A model generated the notes under the pieces. It was not told where the DNA came from, searched no databases, and was given only the letters and a program-made list of their open reading frames with translations. A stretch of DNA of 64,000 nt from Leptospira bandrabouensis. GTDB taxonomy: Bacteria > Spirochaetota > Leptospiria > Leptospirales > Leptospiraceae. Both the position numbers and the translations under genes were made by a program. The stretch is from NCBI RefSeq assembly GCF_004770905.1, contig NZ_RQHT01000014.1, positions 62,001 to 126,000 on the forward strand. Direction: 5' to 3'. Shown here one piece after another: positions 38,057 through 46,437 of this stretch (position 1 is the first letter of the stretch; each line of letters begins with the position of its first letter).

Positions 38057-39571
38057 TTAGTTATTCTTTGCTAGAAAATGTTCAACAATCGATTTGATTG
38101 TTTTTTGTAGAGCTGCTTCTTGTTTTACTTCTTTAGCAGTTCTAATTTCTTCCAAAATTTCAGTGTGTTGCTCTCTCATCGTTTTCAAAAGGAAAGATTC
38201 AAATTCTCTAACTTTAGCGGTAGGAATTGTATCCATAAATCCTTTTGTTACAGCAAAGATGGAAATTACTTGTTCTTCTACTGGAGATGGTGAGTTATTT
38301 GGCTGTTTTAGAATTTCAAGAACTCGGTATCCACGATCAAGCTGTGCTTGTGTGACTGGATCAAGTTCTGTTCCTAACTGTGCAAACGCTTCTAAGTCAC
38401 GGAACTGTGCCAAGTCTGACTTGAGTGTTCCCGCTACTTTTTTCATCGCTTTGATTTGCGCTGCAGATCCAACCCGTGATACAGAAATCCCTACATCCAC
38501 CGCAGGGCGTAGTCCCGATGCAAAAAGGTTGGATTGAAGGTAAATCTGACCATCAGTAATGGAGATTACGTTAGTCGGGATGTAGGCGGATACTTCCCCT
38601 TCTTGCGTTTCAATGATTGGAAGTGCAGTCATAGACCCACCACCAAATTTATCATCGAGTTTTGCTGCTCTTTCAAGAAGGCGAGAGTGAAGATAGAATA
38701 CGTCCCCAGGATATGCTTCACGACCTGGTGGGCGGCGTAGAAGTAATGACATTTGTCTGTAAGCAACGGCTTGTTTGGAAAGGTCATCGTAAACAACGAG
38801 TGTTGCTTTTCCTTCTTCATACATAAAGTATTCAGCCATAGTCGCACCAGAGTAAGGTGCAATGTATAACATTGGTGCAGGTTCCGATGCGTTTGCCGAT
38901 ACGATGATTGTATACTCAAGAGCACCTTTTTCGCGTAACATTTCGATGGTGGAAGCAACAGTAGATGCTTTTTGTCCAATCGCTACGTAAACGCAGATTA
39001 CACCTTTTCCTTTTTGGTTGATGATGGTGTCGATCGCAATGGATGTTTTTCCTGTTCCACGGTCACCGATGATAAGCTCTCTTTGTCCACGTCCAATTGG
39101 GATCATTGCATCGATCGCTTTGATTCCTGTTTGCATTGGTTCATGAACCGATTTTCTCATCGCAATTCCAGGAGCTGGAGACTCAACCGGTCTTGTTTTT
39201 TTTGCGTTCAGAGGTCCTTTTCCGTCGATCACTTCCCCAAGAGGGTTAAGTACTCGACCGAGAAGTTCTGGTCCTACTGGAACTTCGAAGATCTTTCCCA
39301 CACGTTTAACGGAAAAACCTTCTTCAATTTTAATATAATCACCGAAGATTACAACCCCTACGGAGTTTTCTTCTAAGTTGAATGCTTGTCCTCGAACTCC
39401 GTTTTGGAATTCAACAAGCTCTCCTGACATTACGTTTGTGAGTCCGTAAACTCTCGCAATCCCGTCCCCAACTTCGAGAACTGTTCCGACTTCTTCAACT
39501 TGAAGGTCTTTTTTGAAGTTTTTAATTTCTTGTTTTAGTACCGACGTTACTTCGTCTGTTTTAATTTTCAT
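38057..39571 (-). CDS. atpA: ATP synthase F1 subunit alpha
   Basis: The non-catalytic nucleotide-binding subunit, 504 residues: '[20 protein letters not shown]', Walker A '[15 protein letters not shown]', '[13 protein letters not shown]', '[20 protein letters not shown]' and the alpha-type '[17 protein letters not shown]'. Start ATG overlaps the atpH stop by 4 bp. Confidence 0.98.
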   Translation of the reverse strand: MKIKTDEVTSVLKQEIKNFKKDLQVEEVGTVLEVGDGIARVYGLTNVMSGELVEFQNGVRGQAFNLEENSVGVVIFGDYIKIEEGFSVKRVGKIFEVPVGPELLGRVLNPLGEVIDGKGPLNAKKTRPVESPAPGIAMRKSVHEPMQTGIKAIDAMIPIGRGQRELIIGDRGTGKTSIAIDTIINQKGKGVICVYVAIGQKASTVASTIEMLREKGALEYTIIVSANASEPAPMLYIAPYSGATMAEYFMYEEGKATLVVYDDLSKQAVAYRQMSLLLRRPPGREAYPGDVFYLHSRLLERAAKLDDKFGGGSMTALPIIETQEGEVSAYIPTNVISITDGQIYLQSNLFASGLRPAVDVGISVSRVGSAAQIKAMKKVAGTLKSDLAQFRDLEAFAQLGTELDPVTQAQLDRGYRVLEILKQPNNSPSPVEEQVISIFAVTKGFMDTIPTAKVREFESFLLKTMREQHTEILEEIRTAKEVKQEAALQKTIKSIVEHFLAKNN

Positions 39572-40131
39572 TCAAATGCTCCGACTGGGATTTTCTTTTG
39601 GAGGAGAGCCTCTTCTATTCCTGCAAGTTTTGCACGGATCGAGGCATCGATTAAAAAGTCGTCTATAAAGAGTTTGAATCCACCAATAAGGGTTGGATCC
39701 GTTTGTTCTGTGACACGAAGATCGCGTCCAAACTTGGAAGTGATAGACTTGGTGATTCGATCTACAGCTTCTTTGCCAAGAGAATCTTTGGAAACAATGC
39801 GAAGAGAACTACGATTTTTTAGTCGGTCCACTCCTGTTCTATAATCTTCCAAAATATCCTTGAGGAATAGAAATCGATTTTTGCGAACCACAAGTGTGAT
39901 GAAGTTGGCAACGATTTCCGATGCCTTCCCTTGAACTGACTTTTCAGCAGTTCGTTCTTTCTCAGAAGGATCAACTAATGGAGAAAGGAAATAATGGCGA
40001 ATTGATTCATCAGAAAAGAAAACATCAACGAGTGTTGAAAGTTCCTCTTCTGTTGACTCAAGTGAGTTAGTTTCTTGAGCTAACTCTAAAATTGCCGTTG
40101 CGTAAACCTTTGAAATTTGGTTCAGACTCAT
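39568..40131 (-). CDS. atpH: ATP synthase F1 subunit delta
   Basis: The 187-residue peripheral-stalk subunit has the OSCP/delta fold: '[15 protein letters not shown]' at the N-terminus, '[20 protein letters not shown]' in the middle and '[20 protein letters not shown]' near the end. It overlaps atpF and atpA by 4 bp each, so translation is coupled. Confidence 0.95.
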   Translation of the reverse strand: MSLNQISKVYATAILELAQETNSLESTEEELSTLVDVFFSDESIRHYFLSPLVDPSEKERTAEKSVQGKASEIVANFITLVVRKNRFLFLKDILEDYRTGVDRLKNRSSLRIVSKDSLGKEAVDRITKSITSKFGRDLRVTEQTDPTLIGGFKLFIDDFLIDASIRAKLAGIEEALLQKKIPVGAFE

Positions 40132-40652
40132 TTGATTTTAAGTTTATCGAGTTTTGCGATCTCTTTTTCGACAAAGGAAGCATAGTCTTCCTTCTTCAAT
40201 TGTTTCTCCAAGATCTCACTCGCGATGAGAACGGACATTTCCACAATTTGGTTTTGCATTTCAGATAATGCTCTGCTCTTCGCTAAATCGATTTCGCGAA
40301 TTGCGTTATCTTTAATGCCTTTCACTTCGTTGTGTGCTTCTTCCGTCAATCGAGAGCGGAGAGCAACTGCATCTTTTTTAGCTTCATCTACAATTTTATG
40401 AGCTTCTTCCGTCGCTTTGAAGAGTTGGTCTTTATATTCTTTTAAAGACTTTTCTGCTTCTACGCGAAGGGTTTCAGCTTTGTTGATATCGCCTTGGATG
40501 CCGGAAGCACGTTCTTCGAGAGCATGAAGGATCTTGTCCCATGCAAATTTTTTAAGAACGAAGACAACAACTGAGAAAGTGACCAGGGTCCAGATGACCA
40601 GACCCGGATTGACTTTCAGCAAATTGAAGCCGGAAGCCGCAAGGATAACCAA
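40128..40652 (-). CDS. atpF: ATP synthase F0 subunit b
   Basis: The 174 residues have a single N-terminal membrane helix ('GLVIWTLVTFSVVVFVLKKF') and a long coiled coil of Glu/Lys/Ala heptads, the peripheral stalk dimer. A single b gene is present, so a b2 homodimer is expected rather than b/b'. Overlaps atpH by 4 bp; 2 bp after atpE. Confidence 0.95.
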   Translation of the reverse strand: MVILAASGFNLLKVNPGLVIWTLVTFSVVVFVLKKFAWDKILHALEERASGIQGDINKAETLRVEAEKSLKEYKDQLFKATEEAHKIVDEAKKDAVALRSRLTEEAHNEVKGIKDNAIREIDLAKSRALSEMQNQIVEMSVLIASEILEKQLKKEDYASFVEKEIAKLDKLKIK

Positions 40653-40654
40653 GA

Positions 40655-40939
40655 CTATTGTCCTTGTTCTACTTTAGTGGCACCAGCACCAATTGTTTTG
40701 TCAATTGAGCCATTGAGTTTGAGCGCGATAAGAAGAGCGATTACCACTGCGAAAAGTGCTGCACCTTCAATCATACCTGCTGCTACGTAAAGAACGAGTT
40801 GGATCTTTCCCGCTGCTTCTGGTTGGCGGCTGATGCTTTCTGCCACTGATCCACCAATTCTACCAATACCGATTCCTGCACCAAGTAATGCAAGTCCTGC
40901 TGCGAGTCCTACTGCGATGTATCCTAAACCGAATTCCAT
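40655..40939 (-). CDS. atpE: ATP synthase F0 subunit c (proteolipid)
   Basis: The 94 residues contain two membrane helices joined by the polar loop 'SRQPEAAGKI'. The ion-carrying carboxylate is Glu58 ('GMIEGAALFAVVIALL'). Sodium-type c rings place Gln at the helix-1 ligand position and Ser/Thr after the Glu; here the equivalents are Ile (within 'GIGIGRIGG') and Gly, so a proton ring is inferred. The ~25-residue C-terminal tail is longer than usual. A 48-bp gap follows atpB. Confidence 0.97.
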   Translation of the reverse strand: MEFGLGYIAVGLAAGLALLGAGIGIGRIGGSVAESISRQPEAAGKIQLVLYVAAGMIEGAALFAVVIALLIALKLNGSIDKTIGAGATKVEQGQ

Positions 40940-40987
40940 TGTTTTCGTTTCACTCCTGTGTGTTTTATAATATAAATAAAACCAATC

Positions 40988-42046
40988 TTAATGTCTATGC
41001 ATCACAGTTCCGATGAACACGGTTGTGAGCAGTGAGAAAATGAACGCTTGTAGAAAGGCTACAAGTAGTTCTAAAAAGTAAATAAGCACTGAACTGAGAA
41101 CAGATACAGGTGCTATGAGCCAATTTTCACTCATAAAGATAAACCCAAGTAACGCAAGGATCATAACGTGCCCTGCAGTCATGTTGGCAAGTAACCTCAT
41201 GGTTAACGCAAAAGATCGTGCGATATGAGTGACGATAAATTCAAGAACCCACATCAGTGGCCAAAGTGGGAGAGGAACTCCCTTAGGAACCGCATGTGCT
41301 ACAAATGAAATTCCTTGGTAAGAGAATGCTGTGCCGTATATCGTTAGTAAGGTGATTGATGCAAGAGAAAGTGTGACACTGATATCACCTGTTGGTGTGA
41401 TCCCAGACCAGATTTCTCCGAATGTATGGAGAGAATGTGGTGTGTGATCCACTGCCCCGACTGCCACAAGAGCATCAGAAGCGGCAACTGTTAGCTCCCC
41501 TACTGAAGGGATAAGGCCAAACAAGTTACAGAATAGAATAAAGAAAAACAATGAGAAAATATAATGGTAGTAAGAATGGCCGTGGTGATCAAGAGAAGAA
41601 TCTACAACGTTTTCTTTTAGATAAGATACAAAAGCCTCTACACCGGATGTGAATTTGTTATGAACCTTTTTAGGGTTCTTAGAAATCAAATTGGCTGCGG
41701 GAATAAAAACGAGGAACATAAAAAAACAAGCGATCCACATCATGGTCACTCGTTTGGTGATGTGAAGGTCAAGGCCACCAACATAGTGGTATTTCACACC
41801 GTCATGGTTTACGAAGACATCGTGGTTTTCAGCATCGAAACCAGGTTGGCCTTCCGTTACGATTGTGCCACCGAAGTTCAGAGGGAAGATCGGAGCATCA
41901 CCTAAGTGGTGTGCCATCACTTCGCTGAAATCGAAGCCCTCTTCAGAGCCGTGCCCTTCCGAATCGTTTGCAAAAACATTCGTAAAACTAAGGGAAAAAA
42001 CTAATAAAAATGATAAAAAAAACCGATATTTAGACTTATTTTCCAC
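40988..42046 (-). CDS. atpB: ATP synthase F0 subunit a, with signal-like N-terminus
   Basis: From the GTG at 42046 the protein has 352 residues. It begins with a Lys-rich stretch then a hydrophobic core ending 'SLSFTNVFANDSEGHGSEEG', resembling a cleavable signal peptide, then a His/Asp-rich periplasmic segment (~25-85). The membrane domain has the essential Arg in 'ARSFALTMRLLANMTAGHVM' and the C-terminal 'LELLVAFLQAFIFSLLTTVF'. A TTG at 42094 would add 16 residues but overlaps the preceding gene by 59 bp. First of the core atp genes. Confidence 0.93.
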   Translation of the reverse strand: MENKSKYRFFLSFLLVFSLSFTNVFANDSEGHGSEEGFDFSEVMAHHLGDAPIFPLNFGGTIVTEGQPGFDAENHDVFVNHDGVKYHYVGGLDLHITKRVTMMWIACFFMFLVFIPAANLISKNPKKVHNKFTSGVEAFVSYLKENVVDSSLDHHGHSYYHYIFSLFFFILFCNLFGLIPSVGELTVAASDALVAVGAVDHTPHSLHTFGEIWSGITPTGDISVTLSLASITLLTIYGTAFSYQGISFVAHAVPKGVPLPLWPLMWVLEFIVTHIARSFALTMRLLANMTAGHVMILALLGFIFMSENWLIAPVSVLSSVLIYFLELLVAFLQAFIFSLLTTVFIGTVMHRH

Positions 42047-42416
42047 TGAAATAGCTCGCAAATACAAGGAAAAGAAGGTGGACGAAATAGGCAATTAAAA
42101 ATCCAGAAGTTGCCTCAAAAGGGTAATCTAAGACCTGCAAAGCTGTCAATATGCCCAGATTTAGAAAAAAGGAGAGAAATACTGTAAAAAAGGGGAACCC
42201 TGAGTCAGCAAGTGCGGGGATTTTTCGCGGCAAAAACCGGAGTTGTAAGACAGCCATTTGGATCGCAAAGGACATAGCACCTCCAAAATAGAAAATCACA
42301 CGATAACCATCCTCCACCAAACCTGCAGTTAGGGGGAGACTTAGAATGAAAATAAAAAGTAAATAAGTAAAATAGTGGAGATGGAACCTTTTCAGATTGA
42401 TGGTATTTAGATCCAT
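42036..42416 (-). CDS. Small membrane protein in the AtpI position
   Basis: About 126 residues from the ATG at 42416, with four predicted helices (starting 'HLHYFTYLLFIFILSLPLTA'). It directly precedes atpB and overlaps it by 11 bp, the slot AtpI holds in many atp operons, and its size fits AtpI, but I see no clear sequence match. The reading frame continues upstream to 42545 through a Pro-rich, C-tract region that is probably untranslated. An assembly role is inferred from position only. Confidence 0.6.
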   Translation of the reverse strand: MDLNTINLKRFHLHYFTYLLFIFILSLPLTAGLVEDGYRVIFYFGGAMSFAIQMAVLQLRFLPRKIPALADSGFPFFTVFLSFFLNLGILTALQVLDYPFEATSGFLIAYFVHLLFLVFASYFSGK

Positions 42417-42460
42417 TGGTTGTAGTTTGCATAGTGGCGGTTTGGGGGCAAGTAGGTTTG

Positions 42461-42544
42461 GGGGTGCGTGGGGGATTGGAAGGTATAGATCCCCGCCCGT
42501 ATCGAACTGGGTGGGGTAATCCACCCGCCACCCAATGACTACCA
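42461..42544 (+). repeat. GC-rich hairpin repeat, copy R1
   Basis: The core is CCCCGCCC (42491-42498), GGGTGGGG (42509-42516), ACCCGCC (42523-42529) and CCCAAT (42531-42536), preceded by a G-rich arm starting GGGTGCGTGGGG. The first two blocks can form a stem with one G-T pair. A second copy in the same orientation is at 44911-44979. R1 lies in the region just upstream of the atp operon. Confidence 0.7.
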
Positions 42545-42644
42545 TATATCACATGTTTGCTGGTTTGTGTAGGAGGAATTGTAGGTTCACAAATTTAATT
42601 GAATCATGTTCATCTTTTTGCCGATTCTGAAAAGAAAACTACAA

Positions 42645-43772
42645 TTACTTTGGCGAAAGTTTGTATTTGGTATTCAAATAAAAGAAAACTTTTTCTACAT
42701 CTGCTTCTGAAAGGTCCGTATTAAAGTAAAGAACTTCAGCTATATCTGCATCAAGATTTCCATTGCCTAAATAAATTGTATTTGGACTAGCACCACCTGA
42801 ATAATCATAGGAAATTGGTACTTGACTTTTCAAATTACCATTCCAATACTCACGACCAGAAGTCATCAACACTTGCACTGAACCTATTGCCAGAAATTCA
42901 TTTTTTGGAATTGGTAAAGCTGATATGGTAGAGCAACTTGCACCATTTCGACAGACAAGATATGCTGAATTTGGATGATCTATAGAAATCTCTCTTCCTT
43001 GGCCACCATGTATGTTAATTAGAGTGATCCCACCAGTAATAGTATTGATTAACTTCATCACAAAAAAAACGCTTCCGCTATTATTAACATACAATCCGAC
43101 TCCGCCTGATAAATTCATCTTTGATACATTTACACTTCTAAATTCTGCAACTGGGTATCCATCAGCTGGACCTTTTCTATAAAGTGTATGTATAGTCGGG
43201 GCTGGTGCTTGAACTATATGATTTCCATAACCACTGACATCAGACCAAGTAGCAATGGGATCACCATCATTTAATGTTAGCTGGTCTGCCTTGAACCAAA
43301 GCCTGAGAGAACCAGAACCCAAAACCCTGGGTGCTACCATCTGGACAGTGTATTCATTGGTACTACCATCCACTCCAGTCACAATATATTTTAAAGGAGT
43401 TGAATAAGAGTTAGAAGTAACGCCACTAATTTGTTCCTTTCCATCCACTGTAACAGAGGCACCGTTTGTTTTGAAATTTGCAATATAGGAAGATATAGAA
43501 ACGATTGTTTCAGAGGTGATGACTATTTTGTTTTCTGTGATGATTCCCTTAACACCTAAACTAGGAATCGAATACTCCAATAATTCTTTTGCGACCGATG
43601 GAACATAGATTTTACCGCAAGTTGGACTGCCATCTGTAGTTGCCCATTTTAACAGCAAAGTGTTTATAAATCGCTTTCCATTGGGGTCACATAAATTTTC
43701 AGAAAAAGGATCTTTACAGGAAAATAAAAAAAGTGAGAAACAAAAGCAAAATTTGAAATATGGCTTCAGCAT
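42645..43772 (-). CDS. Lipoprotein with DUF5018-like and LamG/concanavalin-like domains
   Basis: The 375 residues begin with a lipoprotein signal ('CFSLFLFSCKD', lipobox FLFSC). Residues ~65-145 resemble the repeat that ends 'YSTPLKYIVTGVDGSTNEYT' (DUF5018-type). Residues ~155-370 show a concanavalin-like lectin/glucanase layout: 'LRLWFKADQL', 'IATWSDVSGYGNHIVQAPAP', and the end 'DIAEVLYFNTDLSEADVEKV'. It is probably an outer-membrane-anchored, surface or periplasmic carbohydrate-binding protein. It lies downstream of ohrR on the same strand but 121 bp away, so it may have its own promoter. Confidence 0.75.
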   Translation of the reverse strand: MLKPYFKFCFCFSLFLFSCKDPFSENLCDPNGKRFINTLLLKWATTDGSPTCGKIYVPSVAKELLEYSIPSLGVKGIITENKIVITSETIVSISSYIANFKTNGASVTVDGKEQISGVTSNSYSTPLKYIVTGVDGSTNEYTVQMVAPRVLGSGSLRLWFKADQLTLNDGDPIATWSDVSGYGNHIVQAPAPTIHTLYRKGPADGYPVAEFRSVNVSKMNLSGGVGLYVNNSGSVFFVMKLINTITGGITLINIHGGQGREISIDHPNSAYLVCRNGASCSTISALPIPKNEFLAIGSVQVLMTSGREYWNGNLKSQVPISYDYSGGASPNTIYLGNGNLDADIAEVLYFNTDLSEADVEKVFFYLNTKYKLSPK

Positions 43773-43867
43773 GGAGCAGTTTACCTTTGCTTTCGTTTGT
43801 TCAAGCGATTTAGTATCTAAACGATGTTAGATTATTTAAAAAAGATAATTTAATAGTCAATCATAAA

Positions 43868-43886
43868 TTAGGAAATTAATTCCTAA
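43868..43886. promoter_or_regulatory. AT-rich 19-bp palindrome below ohrR
   Basis: TTAGGAA (43868-43874) and TTCCTAA (43880-43886) form a perfect inverted repeat around ATTAA, 7 bp past the ohrR stop and ~95 bp before the lipoprotein start. It could be a weak terminator or an operator for the lipoprotein gene; the sequence does not decide. Confidence 0.35.
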
Positions 43887-43893
43887 AAAACAA

Positions 43894-44307
43894 CTAAATT
43901 TGATTTAAATTGGCACCAAGGCCATCCAAAATTTCTTTTAATTGGTTCGCCTGACTTTCATTAATCCCGGATAAACAAAAAATTTGTTCAGGGATTCCTT
44001 TTACTTTTTCTCTTAATAGTTTTCCCATCTTGGTTAAAGTAACAATCACAACGCGTTCGTCGTTGGGATTTCTATTACGTTGGATCAATCCATTTTGTTC
44101 CAATCGTTTGAGTAGCGGGGTTAATGTACCGGAATCCAGTTGCAAACGTTCTCCTAATCCACTAACAGAACTTTCACCTTCCTCCCAGAGAACTAACATA
44201 ACCAGATATTGCGGGTATGTTAGCCCTACCGATTCAAGCAAAGGCCGATAGATTCTCATCAGTCGGTGCATCGAAGAATATAAGGAGAAACAAATTTGGT
44301 TCTTCAA
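43894..44307 (-). CDS. MarR-family regulator, OhrR-type
   Basis: About 137 residues from the TTG at 44307, chosen because AGGAGG lies eight bases upstream; a longer frame to 44394 would run into gpx. The N-terminus 'KNQICFSLYSSMHRLMRIYR' places Cys6 where OhrR proteins carry their peroxide-sensing cysteine. The winged helix follows ('LTYPQYLVMLVLWEEGESSV', 'DSGTLTPLLKRLEQNGLIQR'), then 'NPNDERVVIVTLT'. It is predicted to repress until oxidised by organic peroxide. It is 25 bp downstream of a peroxidase gene, which it likely controls. Confidence 0.85.
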   Translation of the reverse strand: MKNQICFSLYSSMHRLMRIYRPLLESVGLTYPQYLVMLVLWEEGESSVSGLGERLQLDSGTLTPLLKRLEQNGLIQRNRNPNDERVVIVTLTKMGKLLREKVKGIPEQIFCLSGINESQANQLKEILDGLGANLNQI

Positions 44308-44332
44308 TAGAAGAACCTCCTCTGTTGGATTC

Positions 44333-44818
44333 TTAAGCTTTGACAAGTTTTTCGATATCCTTTTCGATATCTTCGGGTTTTGTAATCGGAGCATATCGTT
44401 TCACAACGTTTCCGTTTTTATCAATCAAGAATTTTGTAAAATTCCATTTGATATCCAAGGAACCGAAGATTCCCGGTGCCTGTTTTTTAAGGTGTAAATA
44501 TAGTGGATCCGTATTTGGACCATTCACTTCTAGTTTTGAAAAGATAGGAAAAGTAGTAGAGAATGTTCTCTCACAAAACAATTTGATTTCTGCGTCTGTT
44601 CCTGGTTCTTGTTGTCCAAACTGGTTACACGGAAATGCTAAAATTTCCAAACCCTTCCCCTTCCAACGATCATAAGTTTCCTGAAGACCTTTGTATTGAG
44701 GGGTGAAACCACATTCGCTCGCTGTATTTACGATCAAAAGTATCTTGTCTTTAAATTGTTCCAAAGGAACTTCCTCGGATCCGCGTTTTACTTTGATTTT
44801 ATAAAATTCATCTGACAT
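44333..44818 (-). CDS. Glutathione peroxidase family protein (Cys-type)
   Basis: The 161 residues have peroxidatic Cys36 in 'VNTASECGFTPQY', 'FPCNQFGQQEPG' with the Gln of the catalytic tetrad, a likely resolving Cys82 ('LFCERTFSTTFP'), and 'IKWNFTKFLID' with Trp/Asn. The Cys82 position is typical of thioredoxin-dependent members, so 'glutathione' in the name may mislead. It reduces lipid or organic hydroperoxides. It is first gene of a two-gene transcript with the OhrR-type regulator. Confidence 0.93.
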   Translation of the reverse strand: MSDEFYKIKVKRGSEEVPLEQFKDKILLIVNTASECGFTPQYKGLQETYDRWKGKGLEILAFPCNQFGQQEPGTDAEIKLFCERTFSTTFPIFSKLEVNGPNTDPLYLHLKKQAPGIFGSLDIKWNFTKFLIDKNGNVVKRYAPITKPEDIEKDIEKLVKA

Positions 44819-44844
44819 TTGTTCTCTCCCTTACTGCAAATTAG

Positions 44845-44856
44845 ATTGTGCACAAT
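44845..44856. promoter_or_regulatory. Palindromic operator in the gpx promoter
   Basis: The perfect 12-bp palindrome ATTGTGCACAAT lies 27-38 bp upstream of the gpx ATG. A -35-like TTGAAC stands about 14 bp further upstream and AT-rich -10 candidates overlap or follow it. Position and symmetry fit autorepression of gpx-ohrR by the downstream MarR-family protein. Inference; no binding data. Confidence 0.5.
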
Positions 44857-44910
44857 TCAATTTTGTTCAATCTTTTTTAAGAAATAATTCGGATTTTGAA
44901 TGAAAGGAAC

Positions 44911-44979
44911 CGGGTGAGTGTGGATATTTATAACCCCGCCCTAATTTGGGTGGGGAACTGAACCCGCCTCCCAATACCA
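44911..44979 (+). repeat. GC-rich hairpin repeat, copy R2
   Basis: Same order of blocks as R1: GGGTGAGTGTGGA arm, CCCCGCCC (44934-44941), GGGTGGGG (44948-44955), ACCCGCC (44962-44968), CCCAAT (44970-44975), ACCA. The loop is 6 nt instead of 10. It lies in the ~320-bp stretch between divergent gpx and amtB. Confidence 0.7.
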
Positions 44980-45142
44980 CCGCCTTACCACAACCGAGCG
45001 AATCCAGCCATCGCCTTCCCAATTTCCCGTTATTTTTTACAAAAAAGTTCCTAGTTTTGCAGAATTTACTAGCTTTCAGAGGGAAGGCATTCGAAATGAT
45101 ACGAATTTTATTTCTCATTTCAAAAGATATTTGGAGCAAACA

Positions 45143-46432
45143 ATGAAAATACAATTGGTCTTAAGGCCTTTGTTGGTATCTATACTCTTCCTTTTGCCCG
45201 GATTCTTGGCAGCAGAAGGTGAATTAACTCCCACCCCTGCTATCGATAAATCCGACACCGCATGGATGTTAGTTTCTTCTGCATTTGTGTTTTTTATGAT
45301 CCCAGGCCTTGCTTTGTTCTATGGTGGTATTGTCAGATCCAAAAATGTCCTCTCCACAATGATGCATAGTTTTGTGGCTATCATCGTGATGACATTACAA
45401 TGGACCATCATTGGATATAGTTTTGCTTTTTCGGGAGATAACCCTTACGTAGGTAATTTTGATTTAGCCTTTTTGAATGGAATCGATATTAATTCAGTAA
45501 AAGGAAGTATTCCCACATACGTACATTTTTTATTTCAAGGTATGTTTGCACTCATTACTCCAGCATTAATTTCAGGTGCCATTGCCGAGAGAATCAAACT
45601 TTCAGCTTATATAGTTTTTATTCTCGTATGGTCAACGTTAGTTTATGATCCGGTAGCACATTGGGTTTGGTCCGATTCAGGTTGGTTATTACAAATGAAT
45701 GCACTTGATTTTGCTGGAGGAACAGTCGTCCATTTAATTTCAGGGATCGCTGGACTTGCTGCAGCCATTGTTATTGGAAAAAGAAAAGGTGATCCTGGAT
45801 TATTAACTCATCCCAATAATATGACTTATACGTTACTTGGCTCAGGACTTTTGTGGTTTGGATGGTTTGGATTTAATGCCGGTTCTGGTCTTTCTGTCAA
45901 TGGACTTGCAGCGCGCGCATTTTCTGTAACACTCATTGCGCCAGCCGCTGCGGGAGCCAGTTGGTTACTGATCGAATGGTTACACACTAAAAAAGCAACA
46001 GCGTTAGGAGCTGCCTCAGGAATTGTAGCAGGCTTGGTTGTCATTACACCTGCTTCCGGCTATGTGGGCATACAAGGTGCCATCATTATGGGATTTTTAG
46101 TGTCACCCATTTGTTATATGGCAATTTTACTTAAAGGAAAACTCAATTACGATGATACTCTTGATGCTTTTGGTATTCACGGTGTCGGAGGAGCATTCGG
46201 TGCCATTCTCACTGGACTCTTTGCTTTAGAGTTAGCTGAAGGAATGACCTTAGGAAATCAAATGAACGCGCAAGTCATTAGCGTAGTCGCAACAGGAATT
46301 TATTCTTTTGTGGTTTCCTATATACTTGCACTTGTAATTGAAAAAACAATCGGTTTCAGAATCGAAGAAGATAAAGAAATCACCGGACTCGACCAAGAGA
46401 TTCATGGTGAAAAAGGATATGATATAAGGTAA
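45143..46432 (+). CDS. amtB: Ammonium transporter
   Basis: The 429 residues from the ATG at 45143 (GGAG at 45133-45136) include a signal sequence ending 'PGFLAAEGE' and eleven helices. Hallmarks are 'FYGGIVRSKNVLSTMMHSF', 'FAGGTVVHLISGIAGLAAAI' with the first conserved His, and 'DDTLDAFGIHGVGGAFGAIL' with the second His of the pore pair. It is followed after 5 bp by glnB, the standard amtB-PII pairing. In L. interrogans the amtB region is reported to be RpoN-dependent; I could not find a convincing sigma-54 site here. Confidence 0.97.
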   Translation: MKIQLVLRPLLVSILFLLPGFLAAEGELTPTPAIDKSDTAWMLVSSAFVFFMIPGLALFYGGIVRSKNVLSTMMHSFVAIIVMTLQWTIIGYSFAFSGDNPYVGNFDLAFLNGIDINSVKGSIPTYVHFLFQGMFALITPALISGAIAERIKLSAYIVFILVWSTLVYDPVAHWVWSDSGWLLQMNALDFAGGTVVHLISGIAGLAAAIVIGKRKGDPGLLTHPNNMTYTLLGSGLLWFGWFGFNAGSGLSVNGLAARAFSVTLIAPAAAGASWLLIEWLHTKKATALGAASGIVAGLVVITPASGYVGIQGAIIMGFLVSPICYMAILLKGKLNYDDTLDAFGIHGVGGAFGAILTGLFALELAEGMTLGNQMNAQVISVVATGIYSFVVSYILALVIEKTIGFRIEEDKEITGLDQEIHGEKGYDIR

Positions 46433-46437
46433 TCAGT

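Noticed and set aside
42461..42544. R1/R2 as integron attC sites
   Set aside because: No GTTRRRY core site or inverse core could be identified at the ends and no integrase gene is in the window.
42417..42545. Longer start for the small membrane gene ahead of atpB
   Set aside because: The added codons are Pro-rich products of the C-tracts and of repeat R1, with no ribosome site; the ATG at 42416 gives a normal membrane protein.
45001..45142. Possible sigma-54 promoter upstream of amtB
   Set aside because: A TTGCA-like -12 element is present at about 45057-45061 but the -24 position lacks GG; AGGCATTCGAAATGATA has GG but no matching GC.
44867..45154. Minus-strand frame between gpx and amtB
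   Set aside because: It runs through repeat R2 and the amtB leader; composition is not protein-like and it has no supporting start site.
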